From Cymbidium sinense (lineage: Eukaryota; Streptophyta; Magnoliopsida; Asparagales; Orchidaceae), in assembly GCA_021442155.1 (NCBI GenBank), contig CM038216.1, positions 86,462,945 to 86,526,944 of the forward strand: DNA of 64,000 nucleotides, written 5' to 3'. This document shows positions 46,961 to 58,537 of the stretch, one piece after another. The notes under the pieces are model-generated. The model searched no databases, was not told the DNA's origin, and saw only the letters and a list, made by a program, of their open reading frames with translations. The position numbers and the translations under genes were made by a program. Numbering within the stretch: position 1 is the stretch's first letter; each line of letters starts with the position of its first letter.

Positions 46961-49951
46961 CTAGGTTTGGGCTTAGGGTTTATAGTTTTTTTTTTAAATT
47001 AAGTAAACCAATAGGTTTAGGTTTATTTAGTTTATTTTTTATTTTTTTTATTTTTTTTATTTTTGTGTAGGTTTACTTTTTATTTTTATTTAATTTAGTT
47101 TTTATTTTAGGTTTATTTATTTTATAGTTTTTTTATTTTAGTTTATTTTTAGGTTTAGGTTTAGGTTTAGTTTATATTTTTTTGTTTATTTTATTTTTTA
47201 TTTTATTTTTAGTTTTGGTTTTATTTTATCTTAGGTTTAGTTTTGGTTTTATTTTATTTTTAGTTAAGGTTTTAGGTTTTATTTTAGGTTTATTTTAAGG
47301 TTTTATTTTTAGTTTAGTTTAGTTTATTTTAGTTTATTTTATTTAGTTTAGGTTTAGGTTTAATTTATTTTAGGTTTATTTTAGTTTTTTTATTTTAGGT
47401 TATGGTATTTTTTAGTTTAGGTTTTGGTTTATTTTTAGTATATTTTATTTTATTTAGTTTAGGGTTTAGGTTTAATTTATTTTAGGCTTATTTTATTTTG
47501 TTTATTTTAGGATATTTTATTTTTTAGTTTAGTTTAGGTTTTTATTTAATTTTTATTTTATTTTATTTTAAGTTTATTTTATTTTTAGTTTATGGTTAGT
47601 TATCATTTTATTTAGGTTTTTTATTTTTGGTTTGTTTTATTTTATTTAGTTAAATTTATGTTTTTATTTATTTTATTTTAATTCAGTTTATATATTTTAA
47701 TTTATTTTTTGGTTTAGGTTGGTTTAGTTTTAGGTTTAGGTTTATGTTTCAGTTTTTATTATTTTATTTTATTTTATTTTATTTAGTTTCAGTTTATTTA
47801 TTTATTTTATTTTAGGTTTTATTTATTTTTAGGTTTTAGTTTAGTATTTTTTGGTTTAGGGTTTTATTTATGGTTTAGGGTTTAGTTTTAGTTTAGTCAG
47901 ATTAGGTTGTAAGTTTAGGGTTTAGGGTTTATGGTTTAAGATTTATGGTTTAATGTATTTTAGGGTTTGTTTTAGTAGTGGTTAGTTTTTTAAATATTTT
48001 TTATTATTTATTAATTTTTTAAATTAAGTAAACTCAAAGTTTAGGTTAATTAATTTTTTATTTTTAAGTTTATTTTATTTTAGGTTTATGTTTTTTTAGG
48101 GTTTAGATTTAATTATTTATTTATTTTTAGGATTTTATTTAGGTTTAGGTTTTATTTAGTTTTTATTTTATTTTATTTTATTTTAGGTTTATTTTATATA
48201 TATTTTTTTAAGTTTAGTTTTTTATTTTATTTAGGGTTTTTATTTTTAAGTTTATTTTATTTGTTAGTTTAGTTTATGCTTTTATTTAGTTTATTTATTT
48301 TACATTATTTTTAGGTTTAGGTTTAGGTTTAGGTTTAGGTTTTAGTTTATGTTTTTATTTTTTTAATTTTAGTTTTTATTTAGGTTTTTATTTTTAATTG
48401 ATTTTATTTTTAGGTTTAATTTAGTTTAGGTTTTAATTTTTAGGTTTTTAAAGTTTAAGGTTTAGGGTTTAGGGTTCAGGGTTTAGGGTTTGGTCCAGGT
48501 TTTAGTTAGTTTAGGGTAAGGTAGGGTTTAGGGCAACAGAGTGGGTTGAGTAGGGTTGGTGGTTTAGGACTGGGTTTGTTTTTTCTTTTAATTTTATTTA
48601 ATTATTTATTTTTAAATTAACTAAACTGGTAGGGTTTAGGTTTATTTTGTTAATGTTATATTTATTTTAATTTATTATTTTAGGTTTAGTTTTTTTTAGT
48701 TTTGCTTTAAGGTTTTTATTCTATTTTTATTTTATTTTATTTTAGGCTTATGTTTCATTCATTTTAAGTTTAGTTTTTATTTTATTTAGGTTATATATTT
48801 TTAGGTTTAGTTTATTTAGTTTAGTTTAGGTTTTATTTATTTTATTTTATTTTTATTTAGGTTTTTTAGGATTTAGTTTCATTTTATTTTATCTTTTTAT
48901 TTTATTTAAGTTTAAATTTTTATTGATTTTATTTAGATTTAATTTATTTTATGTTTAGGTTTAGGTTTTAAAGTTTAGTTTAGGGTTTAGGGTTTGGGGT
49001 TTAGTTTTGGTGGTTGGGTTAGGGTTTAGGGTTTAGTGGTGGGTTTTTTAGGTTTAGGTTTGGATAACGATTTTTTTAAAAAATAAATTATCTTTTAGGT
49101 TTATGTTTGTTTTTTAATTTAGTTTTATTTTATTATATTTTTATAGATTTTTTTATTTATAGGTTTAGGTTTATGTTTTATTTTATTTTTTTAAGGTTTA
49201 GGTTTTAGGTTTTATTTTACGTTTATTTTATGTTTTATTTTAAATTTAGGTTTAGGTTTATTTTAGTTTATTTTATTTTATTTAGGTTGTTTAAGTTTTG
49301 TTTATTTTAGGTTTAGGTTTTGATTTATTTATTTTATTTTATTTTATTTTAAGATAGTTATTTTATTTCATATTTATTTTAGGTTTCAATTTTTTTAAGT
49401 TTATTTAGGCTTTGTTTTATTTTACTTAGGTTTTATTTTAGGTTTATTATTTAGGTTTAAATTTTTATTTAGTTTTTATTTTATTTTATTTTAGGTTTAA
49501 TTTTATTTTTATTTTAGGTTTAGTTTTTATTGCAACTAAGTTTTTTATTTTTTAGATTATTTTAGGTTTTTATTAATTTTAATCTAGTTTAATTTGTTAT
49601 TTTCTATTTTTTTTTCATTTTAAGTTTAGGTTTAGGTTTGAATTTATCTTTTTATTTTATTTTAATGTTTTATTTAGTTTAGGTTTAGGTTTTTATTTTT
49701 TCTTAAGGTTTAGGGGTTAGGATTTAAGGTTTATGGTTAGTTTAGGGTTTAGGGTTTATGATTTTTTTTTTAAGGTTTAGGGTTTAGGGTCCACTATTTA
49801 GGGATTAAGGTTTAGGGTTTAGGTTTTATGGTTTTGGAATTAGGGTTTAGGGTTTTAAGGTTTAGGGTTTAGGGTTTAGGGTATTTAGGGTTTAGGATTT
49901 AGTGGTAGGGTTAAGTTTTGTGGTTAGATTAGTTTGGTTTTTTTGGTTTTG

Positions 49952-49992
49952 TTTTAAAGAGAACAAATTTAGATTTAATGTTTTTTCTTTTG
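49952..49992 (-). pseudogene. GRP stub: distal GRP 3'-UTR relic
   Basis: TTTTAAAGAGAACAAATTTA followed by GATTTAATGTTTTTTCTTTT matches the distal 3'-UTR of the fuller GRP copies before dissolving into array sequence. Confidence 0.55.
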
Positions 49993-51059
49993 TTTACTTA
50001 ATTAATTTTTTTTATTTTAGTTTATTTTAGTTTTTATTTTTATTTATGTTTGTTTATTATTTTTATTTCATTTAGTTTATTTATTTTAAGTTTATTTATT
50101 TTAGTTTAGGTTTTTTATTCTAGTTTATTTTTTAGGTTTATTTTTTAGTTGAGTTTTATTTTTATTTTATTTTATGTTTAATTTTATGGTTCAGTTTATG
50201 GTTTAGTTTTTTTTTAGGGTTTAGGGTTTTGGTTTTGGATTTAGTATTTTGGGTTTTGGTTTCTTTTAAATTAAGCAAACCTATTTTAGGTTTATTTAGT
50301 TTATTTCTTTATTTACTTTATTTTTTTTTATTTTTTTTATTTAGTTTAGTTTAATTATTTTAGGTTTATTTACTTTGGCTTAAGTTTTTTATTTTTGTTT
50401 ATTTTTTTTTTAGGTTTAGTTTTATTTTATTTTAGGTTAGTTTTATTTTATTATTTTTTTTTTTAGGTTTTATTTTTATTTTAGGTTTAGGTTTGTTTTA
50501 GGTTTCATTTTAGGTTTACTTTTAGGTTTGAGTTTTTTAGTTTTATTTAGATTTAGTTTATTTTATTTTATTTAGTTTAGGCTTTAGGTTTAATTTATTT
50601 TAGGTTTAGGTTTATGTTTTATTTATTTTAGTTTAGTTTAGTTTATTCTAGGTTTAGGTTTATTTTATTTACTTTATTTGATTTTCATTTTAGGTTTAGG
50701 GTTTAGGTTTTATTCTTTATTTATTTTTAGATTTATTTTATTTTTATTTTATTCTGGTTTTTATATTCTTAGGTTTATTTTATTTTTTTTAGTATTTTAT
50801 TTATTTTATTTTAGTTTATTTTTATTAGTTTATTTTATTTTATTTTTAGGTTTAGATTTTTATTTTAGTTTAGGTTTTTATTTTATTTTATATTTTATTT
50901 TATTTATCTTTAGGTTTATTTATTTATTTTAAATTTAGGTTTTTATGTTTTTAGGGTTTACGATTTAGGGTTTTTAGCTTTGGGTTTAGAGTTTTAAGGT
51001 TTAGGGTTTTATTTTGGGTAGGGTTTAGTTTAGCTTTAGGAGTTTTTAGTTTATGGTTT

Positions 51060-51425
51060 TTGTTAGGTTAGTGGATTTAGGGCCTGGGTTATAAGTTTTA
51101 AGATTTAGGGTTGGGTTTGTGGCTCATCCAGTGGTCAGGGTTTGTCAGGGTTTGGGTCAGTATTTTAGTGGTCATTTCTGGGTTAGCCTGTTTAGATTTA
51201 GTGCTCAGTCTTTTGAGCCCAGGTCAGGGTGAGCACAGGGTTGGTGTGAGTCCAGATCTGTGGGTCAGTGGTCAGTTTAGGGCCCAGGGCTAAGCCCAGT
51301 TTAGGGTCAGTGGGGCCCAGTGTCAGCTTTAGGGCCCAGTGTGGGCCCAGTGGCCTGGCCCAGGGTTAGGCAGTTTTAGGGCCTGGCTCAGTTAGGGCTA
51401 AGGTAGGCCAGTGTCAGGGTTTTAA
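51060..51425 (+). repeat. GC-rich T-to-C island in the array
   Basis: GGGCCCAGTGTGGGCCCAGT and GGCCTGGCCCAGGG words. C read as T gives GGGTTTAGTG array words. Frame 51111-51293 is not a gene. A weaker lobe is at 51,655-51,725. Confidence 0.5.
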
Positions 51426-53351
51426 ATTTTTAATTTTAATTTTAAAAAATCATAAACCAAGTGTGTTCATATTTATTTTATTTATTCTGTTTATCTCTTT
51501 ATCTTGATTTAGGTTCTTTATTTTTATATTTAGTTTATTTATCTTTAGGTTTTTTATTTTAGTGTTCAGGTTGTTATTATTTTATTTTATTTAGGTTTGT
51601 ATTTATTTTATCTGTAAGTCTTTAAGTTTAGGAATTTAGCTTTATGGTTTAGGGTTAAGGGTTTAGGGTCTGCTCAGTGGTCAGGTTCAAGTAGGTAGGG
51701 CTCTGGTAGGTTTTTTAGGTCAGGTTTAGTAGTTTATGATTTAGTGTAGTTTTATTTTAGTTTATTTTAGGTTTTTTGGTTTTATTTATTAGTTTAGTTT
51801 TATTTATTTTATTATTTAGGTTTAAGTTTTATAACATTTTAGGTTTAGTTTTGGTTTTATTTTATTTTAAGTTTAGTTTTAGTTTTATTTTAGTTTATTT
51901 TATTTTATTTATTTATGTTTATTTTATTTTAGGTTTAGATTTTATTTATTTTATTTTGGTTTAGGTTTATTTTATTTTTATATTTAGGTTTTATTTAGTT
52001 TAGGATTTTTTTATTTTTTTATTATTATTTTATTTTAGGTTTATTTTTTAGGTTTATGTTTTTATTTAGTTTTATTTTTGGTTTATATTTTATCACATTT
52101 ATTTTTCATTTATTTTACTTCATTCTTATGTTTATTTTATTTAGTTTAGTTTATTTAAATTTATTTTATTTTAGTTTATTTTATTTTATTTTTCTTTTTT
52201 ATTTTAGGTTTAGGTTTTAGTTTAGATTTTTGGGGTTTAGGTTTTATTTGGTTATAGGGTTTAGGGTTTAGGGTTTGGTCTAGGGTTTATGATTTAGGAT
52301 TTAAGGTTTATGATTTAGGATTTAGGGTTAGTTGGGGTTTATTTAATTAAGTAAAACAGCAGGTTTAGGTTTATTTGGTTTATTTTTAATTTATTTCACT
52401 TTATTTTATTTTTATTTTTATTTAGGTTTACTTTTTATTTTTATTTAGTTTAGTTTGTTTATTTTAGATTTATTTATTTTAGTTTAGGTTTTATTTTAAT
52501 TTATATTTTCAGTTTAGGTTTTGGTTTATGTTTATTTTTTTCTTTAGTTTTATTTTTATTTTATTTTTTAGGTTTAGGTTTTATTTTTTATTTTTAGGTT
52601 TAGGTTTACGTTATTATTTTGTTTTCTTAGGTTTAGGTTTTAGGTATTTATTTTGGGTATTTATTTTTAGTTTAGGTTTTGATCTATTTTTAGTTTATTT
52701 TATTTTATTTCATTTAGGGTTTAGGTTTAGTTAATTTTAAGTTTAGGTTTGGGTTTTATTTATTTTATAGTTTATGTTTATTTTATTTTATTTATTTTAG
52801 GTTTATGTTTTATAGGGTTAGGTTTTATTTTCTATTTATTTTAGGTTTATTTTTAGATTTGGTTTTATTTAGTTTTATTTTATTTTATTTTAGGTTTACT
52901 TTATTTTATTTTACATTTAGTTTTATTTTACTTAGGTTTCTTATTTTTAGGTTTATTTTAATTTAGTTTAAGGTTTTATTTTATTATATTTGAGTTTTAA
53001 TTTTAAATTTTATTTCATTTTTGGTTTAGTTTAGGTAGTTTAGGTTTAGTTTATGTTTAGTATTTATATTTTATTTTATTTATTTAGGTATTTAGTTTTA
53101 GGTTTTATTTTATTTAGGTTTAGATTTTTGATTTATTTTATTTTATGTTTATTTAGTTTAGGTTTAGGTTTTTTTTTTTTAGGGTCATTTAGGGTTTAAC
53201 GTTTGGTTTAGGATTTAGTTTAGGGTTTGTGGTAGGGTTTAGGGTTTAGGTTTTTGTGGTTTTTAGGGTAGGTTTTAGTTTTTTAAGTTATTTGTTTTAG
53301 TTTAGGTTTATGGTTTATGGTTTTATTTTTTATTTTTGTATTTTATTATTG

Positions 53352-53418
53352 TTTTTTAAGAGAACAAATTTATTCAACATTTCTTCTTTTGATTTTATCA
53401 ACCAATTAACAAACCAAG
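53352..53418 (-). pseudogene. GRP stub at the array edge: distal 3'-UTR, interrupted by the spacer
   Basis: TTTTTTAAGAGAACAAATTT, then CAACATTTCTTCTTTTGATT and CAACCAATTAACAAACCAAG, match the GRP 3'-UTR through AACACACCAAG and then stop abruptly. From 53,419 the sequence is unrelated. The first array thus ends inside a GRP relic. Confidence 0.75.
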
Positions 53419-54815
53419 GAAGTGAGATAATCAAATGACCTCCTTGGGGCTAAATACTGTGTTCTCTAGATGTCTTATATACCCATTACCATCCAATCTT
53501 AAGTAAATCAACACATGAATAGAGGAAAGAGAACTCAACATTCATACACTTAAGCTATAAGTACATGCATTTCTTATGTATTTATAATTAGCATCATAAT
53601 GCATATTATTATTCATTTATAAGTTTTTGAGAAATACATTTGGATTTAATAGTGATAATAGCCTCACATGTATTAAATAAAATCAACACATGCAAGTTTA
53701 CATAAAGAAAATACATTTTATTTTACTTGATTTTGAAAAGATGGATGCATGAATTCAAATGACATTCCAAATTTAACATGATTAGAAAGAGGACAATCAA
53801 ATATAAGCATGTGATTCATTCAACCAAACTAGTTCTTAAGGATAATTAAATCAAATAAAAGTATTTAAAGCAAACCAAAGCTTCATTATTAATTAAGTTT
53901 TGGATTTTATTTGATTTAAAGAGGAGAAGAGAAATCATCACTTGCCGTTTTAAACCCATTCCCACATTAGTGATTTGATTTAATTTAAGGGAATGTAATT
54001 AAGTTGATTTTATGGGTTAATTAAGTTGAACCCTTAATTAGATGAATTAATTACCCTTACTTATGTCACCTTAAAGTAATTAACTAAATAATTATAAGCC
54101 AACATGATATGCATGGAAAATAAACATGCAATGATCCTAGGATATAAAAGGGGCCTAATGCAATTGGCTCATGATTAATAGTTAATTAGATTAAGGGACT
54201 TAATTAATTACTCTTATGGTTTCCCACACATGTGGCTAACTATAATTTCACTAAACTCCTTTAGGTTATTAAACTCCTAAAGATCTACCCCATGATTTAA
54301 TTAATTAAGGACTGATGTGATTATGATTTCAATTTCATTAAGTAATTTAATTAATTAGTTAAATATTAATTAATTTCATTTTAAAAAAGGGTGAAATGAA
54401 CTTATGGAAAGGGGTCCCAACCCTATTCCTTAGTTCACTTACTGTTGAATAAAGATTAATAAATTTAATTAACCAATTTATTAGTATTCATGGGATTAAT
54501 TAATCATTAACTAGCTTAAAAGAGTAGTTAAGGTTTAATTAGTTAATTTTCCTAATTAAGTGAGCAATAAATCCCAAGAAAATCATGGGAGGTAAAGGTA
54601 TTCTTATTAAATTAACCCATAAAATTTAGAATTAATTTCTCAAAGAATTAAAAAGTAATTAAGCTAATTAATTATGTAATAAAACCTTAATTATAATTCT
54701 CCTCTAAAATACCTTTAAAATGAGTATTTATTTGTATTTTATATTTCTCTATGATTTTTTAAGATTTTTAGAAGTTTCAATCATTAAAAATGACTAATTG
54801 AGCCTAATTAAAGCC
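53419..54815. other. AT-rich spacer between the two inverted arrays
   Basis: AT-rich non-telomeric DNA with TTAATTAA words. No gene or RNA gene seen. Its right part (TATTTCTCTATGATTTTTTAAG around 54,740) resembles, in inverted orientation, the stretch around 840-900 in the left flank; the match is by eye only. Confidence 0.4.
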
Positions 54816-55088
54816 TACTCCTGTTGGCGCCATGTGGCGCTCTGACGCAGCACACTTTCGATTTGGTATCGTTGGATTGGCTACTTAAAACTTATCTGAC
54901 TCAGTGCCTACGTGGCATCAACCGATGTGCTTTCTCGTTAGCCATCCTATTTAAGATCGGACGGCTACGATTAATCCTACAACTTAATAGGATTAAATCA
55001 GATCGATCTAGCAGATCTAATCACAACTGTCTGTTCCAATCACGCGGAATGGACGGTGCATGATCTAATGTCACTCAAGTGAGGAAGA
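54816..55088 (+). other. GC-richer segment resembling the one at 0.5-0.8 kb
   Basis: Contains GGCGCCATGTGGCGC (a near-palindrome), AAGATCGGACGGCTACGATT and AATAGGATTAAATCAGATCG, words shared with the left-flank segment in opposite orientation. The frame 54824-55063 has no recognisable domain. May be part of a dispersed repeat or LTR. Confidence 0.3.
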
Positions 55089-55589
55089 ATGGAGTGCATC
55101 CATCATTGCTCACTTAATCTGAGCTTACCCGAGCTTAGATCAACTCCACAAGATCCCAGACACCTTTACAACATCGACAGAGGGATCAAATGGTCAAGAT
55201 CACATGAGATGCAAGTTTTCTTCAAAAGCTCCAACCCATTTTGCCTAAGGATCAATTTTGAAGCATACCTCACCAAGCTCAAGACCGTGGCTCATATTGA
55301 GAAAGCTTCATCTAGTGGAGATGAAGCTATTGAAAGCAATTGGATCAATTCCTTGATGTTCGAAGGCCATGAATCGATGGAGCAGCCTTTGATCAAGTCC
55401 CCCGATGCTCAGGAAGTTTGGGAGATGATTCGTTCTTGCTCAATGAAGCCTAGGGAAGGTGCGTGCAAAGTTAATTTGAGTTTGATGGAGAAATGGGGAA
55501 GTTATGTCAGAAATGGGAGTGTCATATTTTGGGATAGACAAGAATGGCATTTTCTGATCGAGGAACAAGCATGGGAGCTTAGGGAATAG
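55089..55589 (+). CDS. Hypothetical ORF, 166 codons, unrecognised
   Basis: An open frame from ATG at 55,089 to TAG at 55,587-55,589, with balanced amino-acid composition unlike the low-complexity frames elsewhere. It includes HHCSLNLSLPELRS, a FFKSSNPFCLRINFEAYLTKL segment, DEAIESNWINSLMFEGHESM and a C-terminal WDRQEWHFLIEEQAWELRE. No signal peptide, membrane segment or catalytic motif that I recognise. It could be an exon or leader-proximal fragment of a retroelement or host gene, since it follows the GC-richer segment that may be promoter or LTR. The start is simply the first ATG. Function not assigned. Confidence 0.3.
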   Translation: MECIHHCSLNLSLPELRSTPQDPRHLYNIDRGIKWSRSHEMQVFFKSSNPFCLRINFEAYLTKLKTVAHIEKASSSGDEAIESNWINSLMFEGHESMEQPLIKSPDAQEVWEMIRSCSMKPREGACKVNLSLMEKWGSYVRNGSVIFWDRQEWHFLIEEQAWELRE

Positions 55590-55960
55590 CTCTAGTGGCT
55601 CATCTTGGATATTTAGGACTTTGAGAAATTATTTTTGTGTGTGTTTGAGTGGAAATGCAGGTCTCCCCATCTTGATTGGAGGCATGGAAAGGAGGTGAGT
55701 TAGCTTAGCTTGGTAGGTGGTTGAAGGTGGAGGTGGCGCCAAGGAGGAATCATTGGTGTCCTATGGGTTTCAAATGCTCCAATGGGAGGGTGAGGTGATT
55801 TCACCTCCCATGGGTCATGGCGACCCAACCACCCTTGGGTCAAGTTGGGTAGTATCCTAGCCTGGTGGACCGCTGGAGAGTACCAAGTGGCCAATGAATA
55901 GAAATGACCAGTTACATGGGTGATTTTTCTCATGTGATGCCCTTGATAGAAAGGTAGAAT
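55590..55960. other. Non-coding spacer
   Basis: Mixed sequence after the hypothetical ORF, with GGAGGTGAG and TCACCTCCCATGGGTC words. The minus-strand frames at 55700-55966 and 55857-56075 have no recognisable features. Nothing else seen. Confidence 0.4.
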
Positions 55961-57115
55961 GATCATTTAGCATTGGAGTTGATTTGGGAAGATTTAAAAT
56001 GAGCCAAAAATGGGTTAGCCCAAATTTCAAGTCAATTGGAGTTGATTTGGTTAGGTTTGGCACAATTTGACTCATTTAGCAAATTGGGTTAGGTTAATCA
56101 ATTTGACCAATTGGGTCAAACCAAGGGTCAAGTTCATATGATCATTTGGGATGTTTTGGTTCGATTGGTTTTTTTTAGTTTGGCTTAGATTTAATTTTGG
56201 CTCATTTGAATACATTTGGGTCAAATGGGTTAAGTTGACCAATTTGACCAAATTGATCAAATTCAGTTGGGATGGGTTTTGGTTTGGGTTTAGTTGACCA
56301 ATTGAAGATGATTGTAGGCTTTGGTTTTAATTAATTTGGTGGTTTTGATTTAGACTAACTTTAACCTTTAGGTCAATTTGGACTAAGCAGGTCAATTGGG
56401 TTCAATTGGGCCCAATCATAGTTTTGGTCAATTTCAACAATTAATTTGGAATGAACTTGAGCCATTGGTTGCAATCAATTTGGCCTTTTAGGTCAATTTG
56501 GGTCAATTAGGGTCAAAAGCTCCAATTGGGTTTAGTTTGACTCAATTGAAGGTCAAGTCATATTCAAATATTTATTTTGATTTGGTATGAATCATTGGTT
56601 TCAAGGGATTTGGCATAGGTTGCAATTTGGCTAGTTTGGATTCATATGAGTTAAGGGGTTGACTTGGTCAAATGACCAAGTTTACTTAGTTTGACCCAAT
56701 TTATGATAATTGATCAACTTAGGGTGATCAATAATCATGATGGCAGGTTTTGATAGGTTTGGTTCAATCCAATTTAGGTAGGATTAGAACTTGGCTCAAA
56801 TAGGTCAAATTAGCCAGTTTGGGTCAAGTGGACCAATTGCATTTAGTTGGCTTGATTTTGGGTTGAGTTTGATTTAGTTCAATTTATATATGGATTTGGG
56901 ATTGATATATAAATTCAATTGCAATTGGCTTAGGTTTAAATGGGTTTTGGTTCATTTGAACATTTCAAGTCAAAAGGGTTATGTTGTGTTTGACTTGGGT
57001 TGATTTTGGTTTGGCTTGATGATTGTAGATTTTATTCATATTTATGAATATAATTGAAGGTATGATTGATTCATGAGAAAATAAATTGAATTTGGGCATT
57101 GGAACGAAGGAATTT
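55961..57115 (+). repeat. Degenerate short-motif repeat region (TTTGGGTCAATT / TTGACCAATT)
   Basis: Dozens of variants of GGGTCAATTTGG, TTTGACCAATTGGGTCAA and CAATTGGG at short irregular spacing, on both orientations of the GGTCAA core. Extends to the edge of the second array. Low-complexity derived; no genes. Confidence 0.55.
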
Positions 57116-57488
57116 GGCTAAGTCCATAAAAACCCTAAACCCTAAAGCCTAAACACTAAACCCTAAACAATAAACCCTAAACCCTAAACCCTAAACCCTA
57201 AAACCCAAAACCCTAAACCCTAAAATTAAAAACCTAAACCTAAACTGAATAAAAACATAAAAATAAAATATAAAACCTAAACCTAAAAAATAAAATAAAA
57301 ATAAAACTAAACTAAAAAATAAACATAAACCTAAACCCAAACCTAAAAAAATAAATTAAAATAAAAAACCTAAACTAAAATAAATAAACCTATAATAAAT
57401 AAACTAAACTAAATATAAATAAATAATAAACCTAAATAAAAATAAAATAAACTAAAATAACTAAAGAATAAGCTGAACAAACCTAAAC

Positions 57489-58537
57489 CGACCAGTTTAC
57501 TTAATTAAAAAAAAACCCCTAAACCCTAAACCCTAAATCTTAAACCCTAAAACTAACCCTAAACCCTAAACCTACAACCTTATACCCTAAACAGTAAATC
57601 CTAAACCCCAAACTAATCATAAACCCTAAACCCTAAACCCTAACCCTAAATCCTAAACCCTAAAACTCTAAACCCTAAATCCCTAAACCCTAAACCATAA
57701 AACCTAAACCCTAAACCTTAAAAACCTAAAAACCTAAAAACCTAAACCTAAACAAAATAAAACCTAAAAATAAAATAAATATATAAAACTAAACCAAAAT
57801 ATAATAATAAAATAAAATAAAATAAAAACCTAAACCTAAACCTAAAAATAAAATAAAATAAACTAATAAAATTAAACTAAAATAAAATAAATAAAAACCT
57901 AAACTAAACTAAAAATTAAAATAAGCATAAGAATAAAACCAAATAAAATAAAACTAAACATAAAATAAAATAAAATAAACCTAAAATAAAAATAAAATAG
58001 AAACTAAATAAAAACCTAAACCTAAAAAATAAACCTAAAAATAAAGAAAAAATAAAACCTAAACCTAAACTAAAAAAAACTTAAACCTAACATAAAAAAA
58101 TAAACAAAATAAAATAAAGCTAAACATAAACTAAAATAAGCTAAACTAAAATAAATAAAAACTAAATCTAAACCTAAACTAAATAAACTAAAATAAACTA
58201 AAAATATCCCTAAACCTAAACTAAAAAATAAAACCTAAAAATAAACCTAAACCCTAAGTCGAAAATAAAACTATAAACCTAAACCTAAACAAATAAAATA
58301 AAAACTTAAACTTAAAAATAAAAAAATAAAATCTTACCTAAAAAATAAAATAAAAAATGGAACTCAACTAAAAAATAAACCTAAACCTAAAAAATAAACT
58401 AAACTAAATAACCAAAACTAAAATAAATAAACTAAAAAAATAAACTAAACAAAATAAAAATAAATAATAAATATAAATATAAATAAAAATAAAATAAACT
58501 AAAATAAATAAAAAATAAAGTAAATAAACCTAAACCT
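57489..58537 (-). repeat. Representative inverted higher-order unit
   Basis: From the reversed landmark CAGTTTACTTAATT, through a CCCTAAA-rich part (to about 57,740) and an AAATAAA/AAACCTAAA-rich part, to the next reversed landmark. About 1.05 kb, the same period as in the first array. Confidence 0.65.

Larger units (their letters stand above)
7340..53351 (+). repeat. Giant degenerate telomere-like satellite array, G-rich strand on +
   Basis: Sequence between the inserted elements is built from TTTAGGG and its variants (TTTAGG, TTTTAGG, TTTATTTTAGG, TTTATTTTATTT), with C almost absent from the + strand outside passengers. The longest perfect TTTAGGG run I noticed is only about five units (25,597-25,631), so this is an interstitial decayed array and not a working telomere. 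It has a higher-order structure. A TTTAGGG-rich segment is followed by a T-run and the landmark AAATTAAGTAAACTGGTAGG, then a TTTATTTTAGG-rich segment with the same internal word order from unit to unit. Landmark hits lie near 8,571, 9,629, 10,685, 11,789, 13,664, 17,221, 17,600, 19,091, 20,785, 22,540, 23,693, 24,757, 29,790, 30,804, 41,321, 41,782, 42,838, 44,531, 46,442, 46,997, 48,018, 48,614, 50,266 and 52,345. Open frames in the array, with repeated FILGLGF-like translations, are artefacts. Confidence 0.9.

Noticed and set aside
50678..52734. Hydrophobic frames full of Phe, Leu and Ile (50678-50932, 51776-51964, 52528-52734; also 61946-62185)
   Set aside because: They are translations of TTTATTTTAGG-type repeat and recur wherever the repeat lacks a stop by chance.
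7340..53351. A functional telomere or long pure telomere tract
   Set aside because: The longest perfect TTTAGGG run noticed is about five units; variants and a 1-kb period dominate, and non-telomeric DNA lies on both sides.
54830..54860. Retroelement primer-binding site at TTGGCGCCATGTGGCGC
   Set aside because: The first bases resemble some plant gypsy primer-binding sites, but the rest does not fit and no polypurine tract, gag or pol follows.
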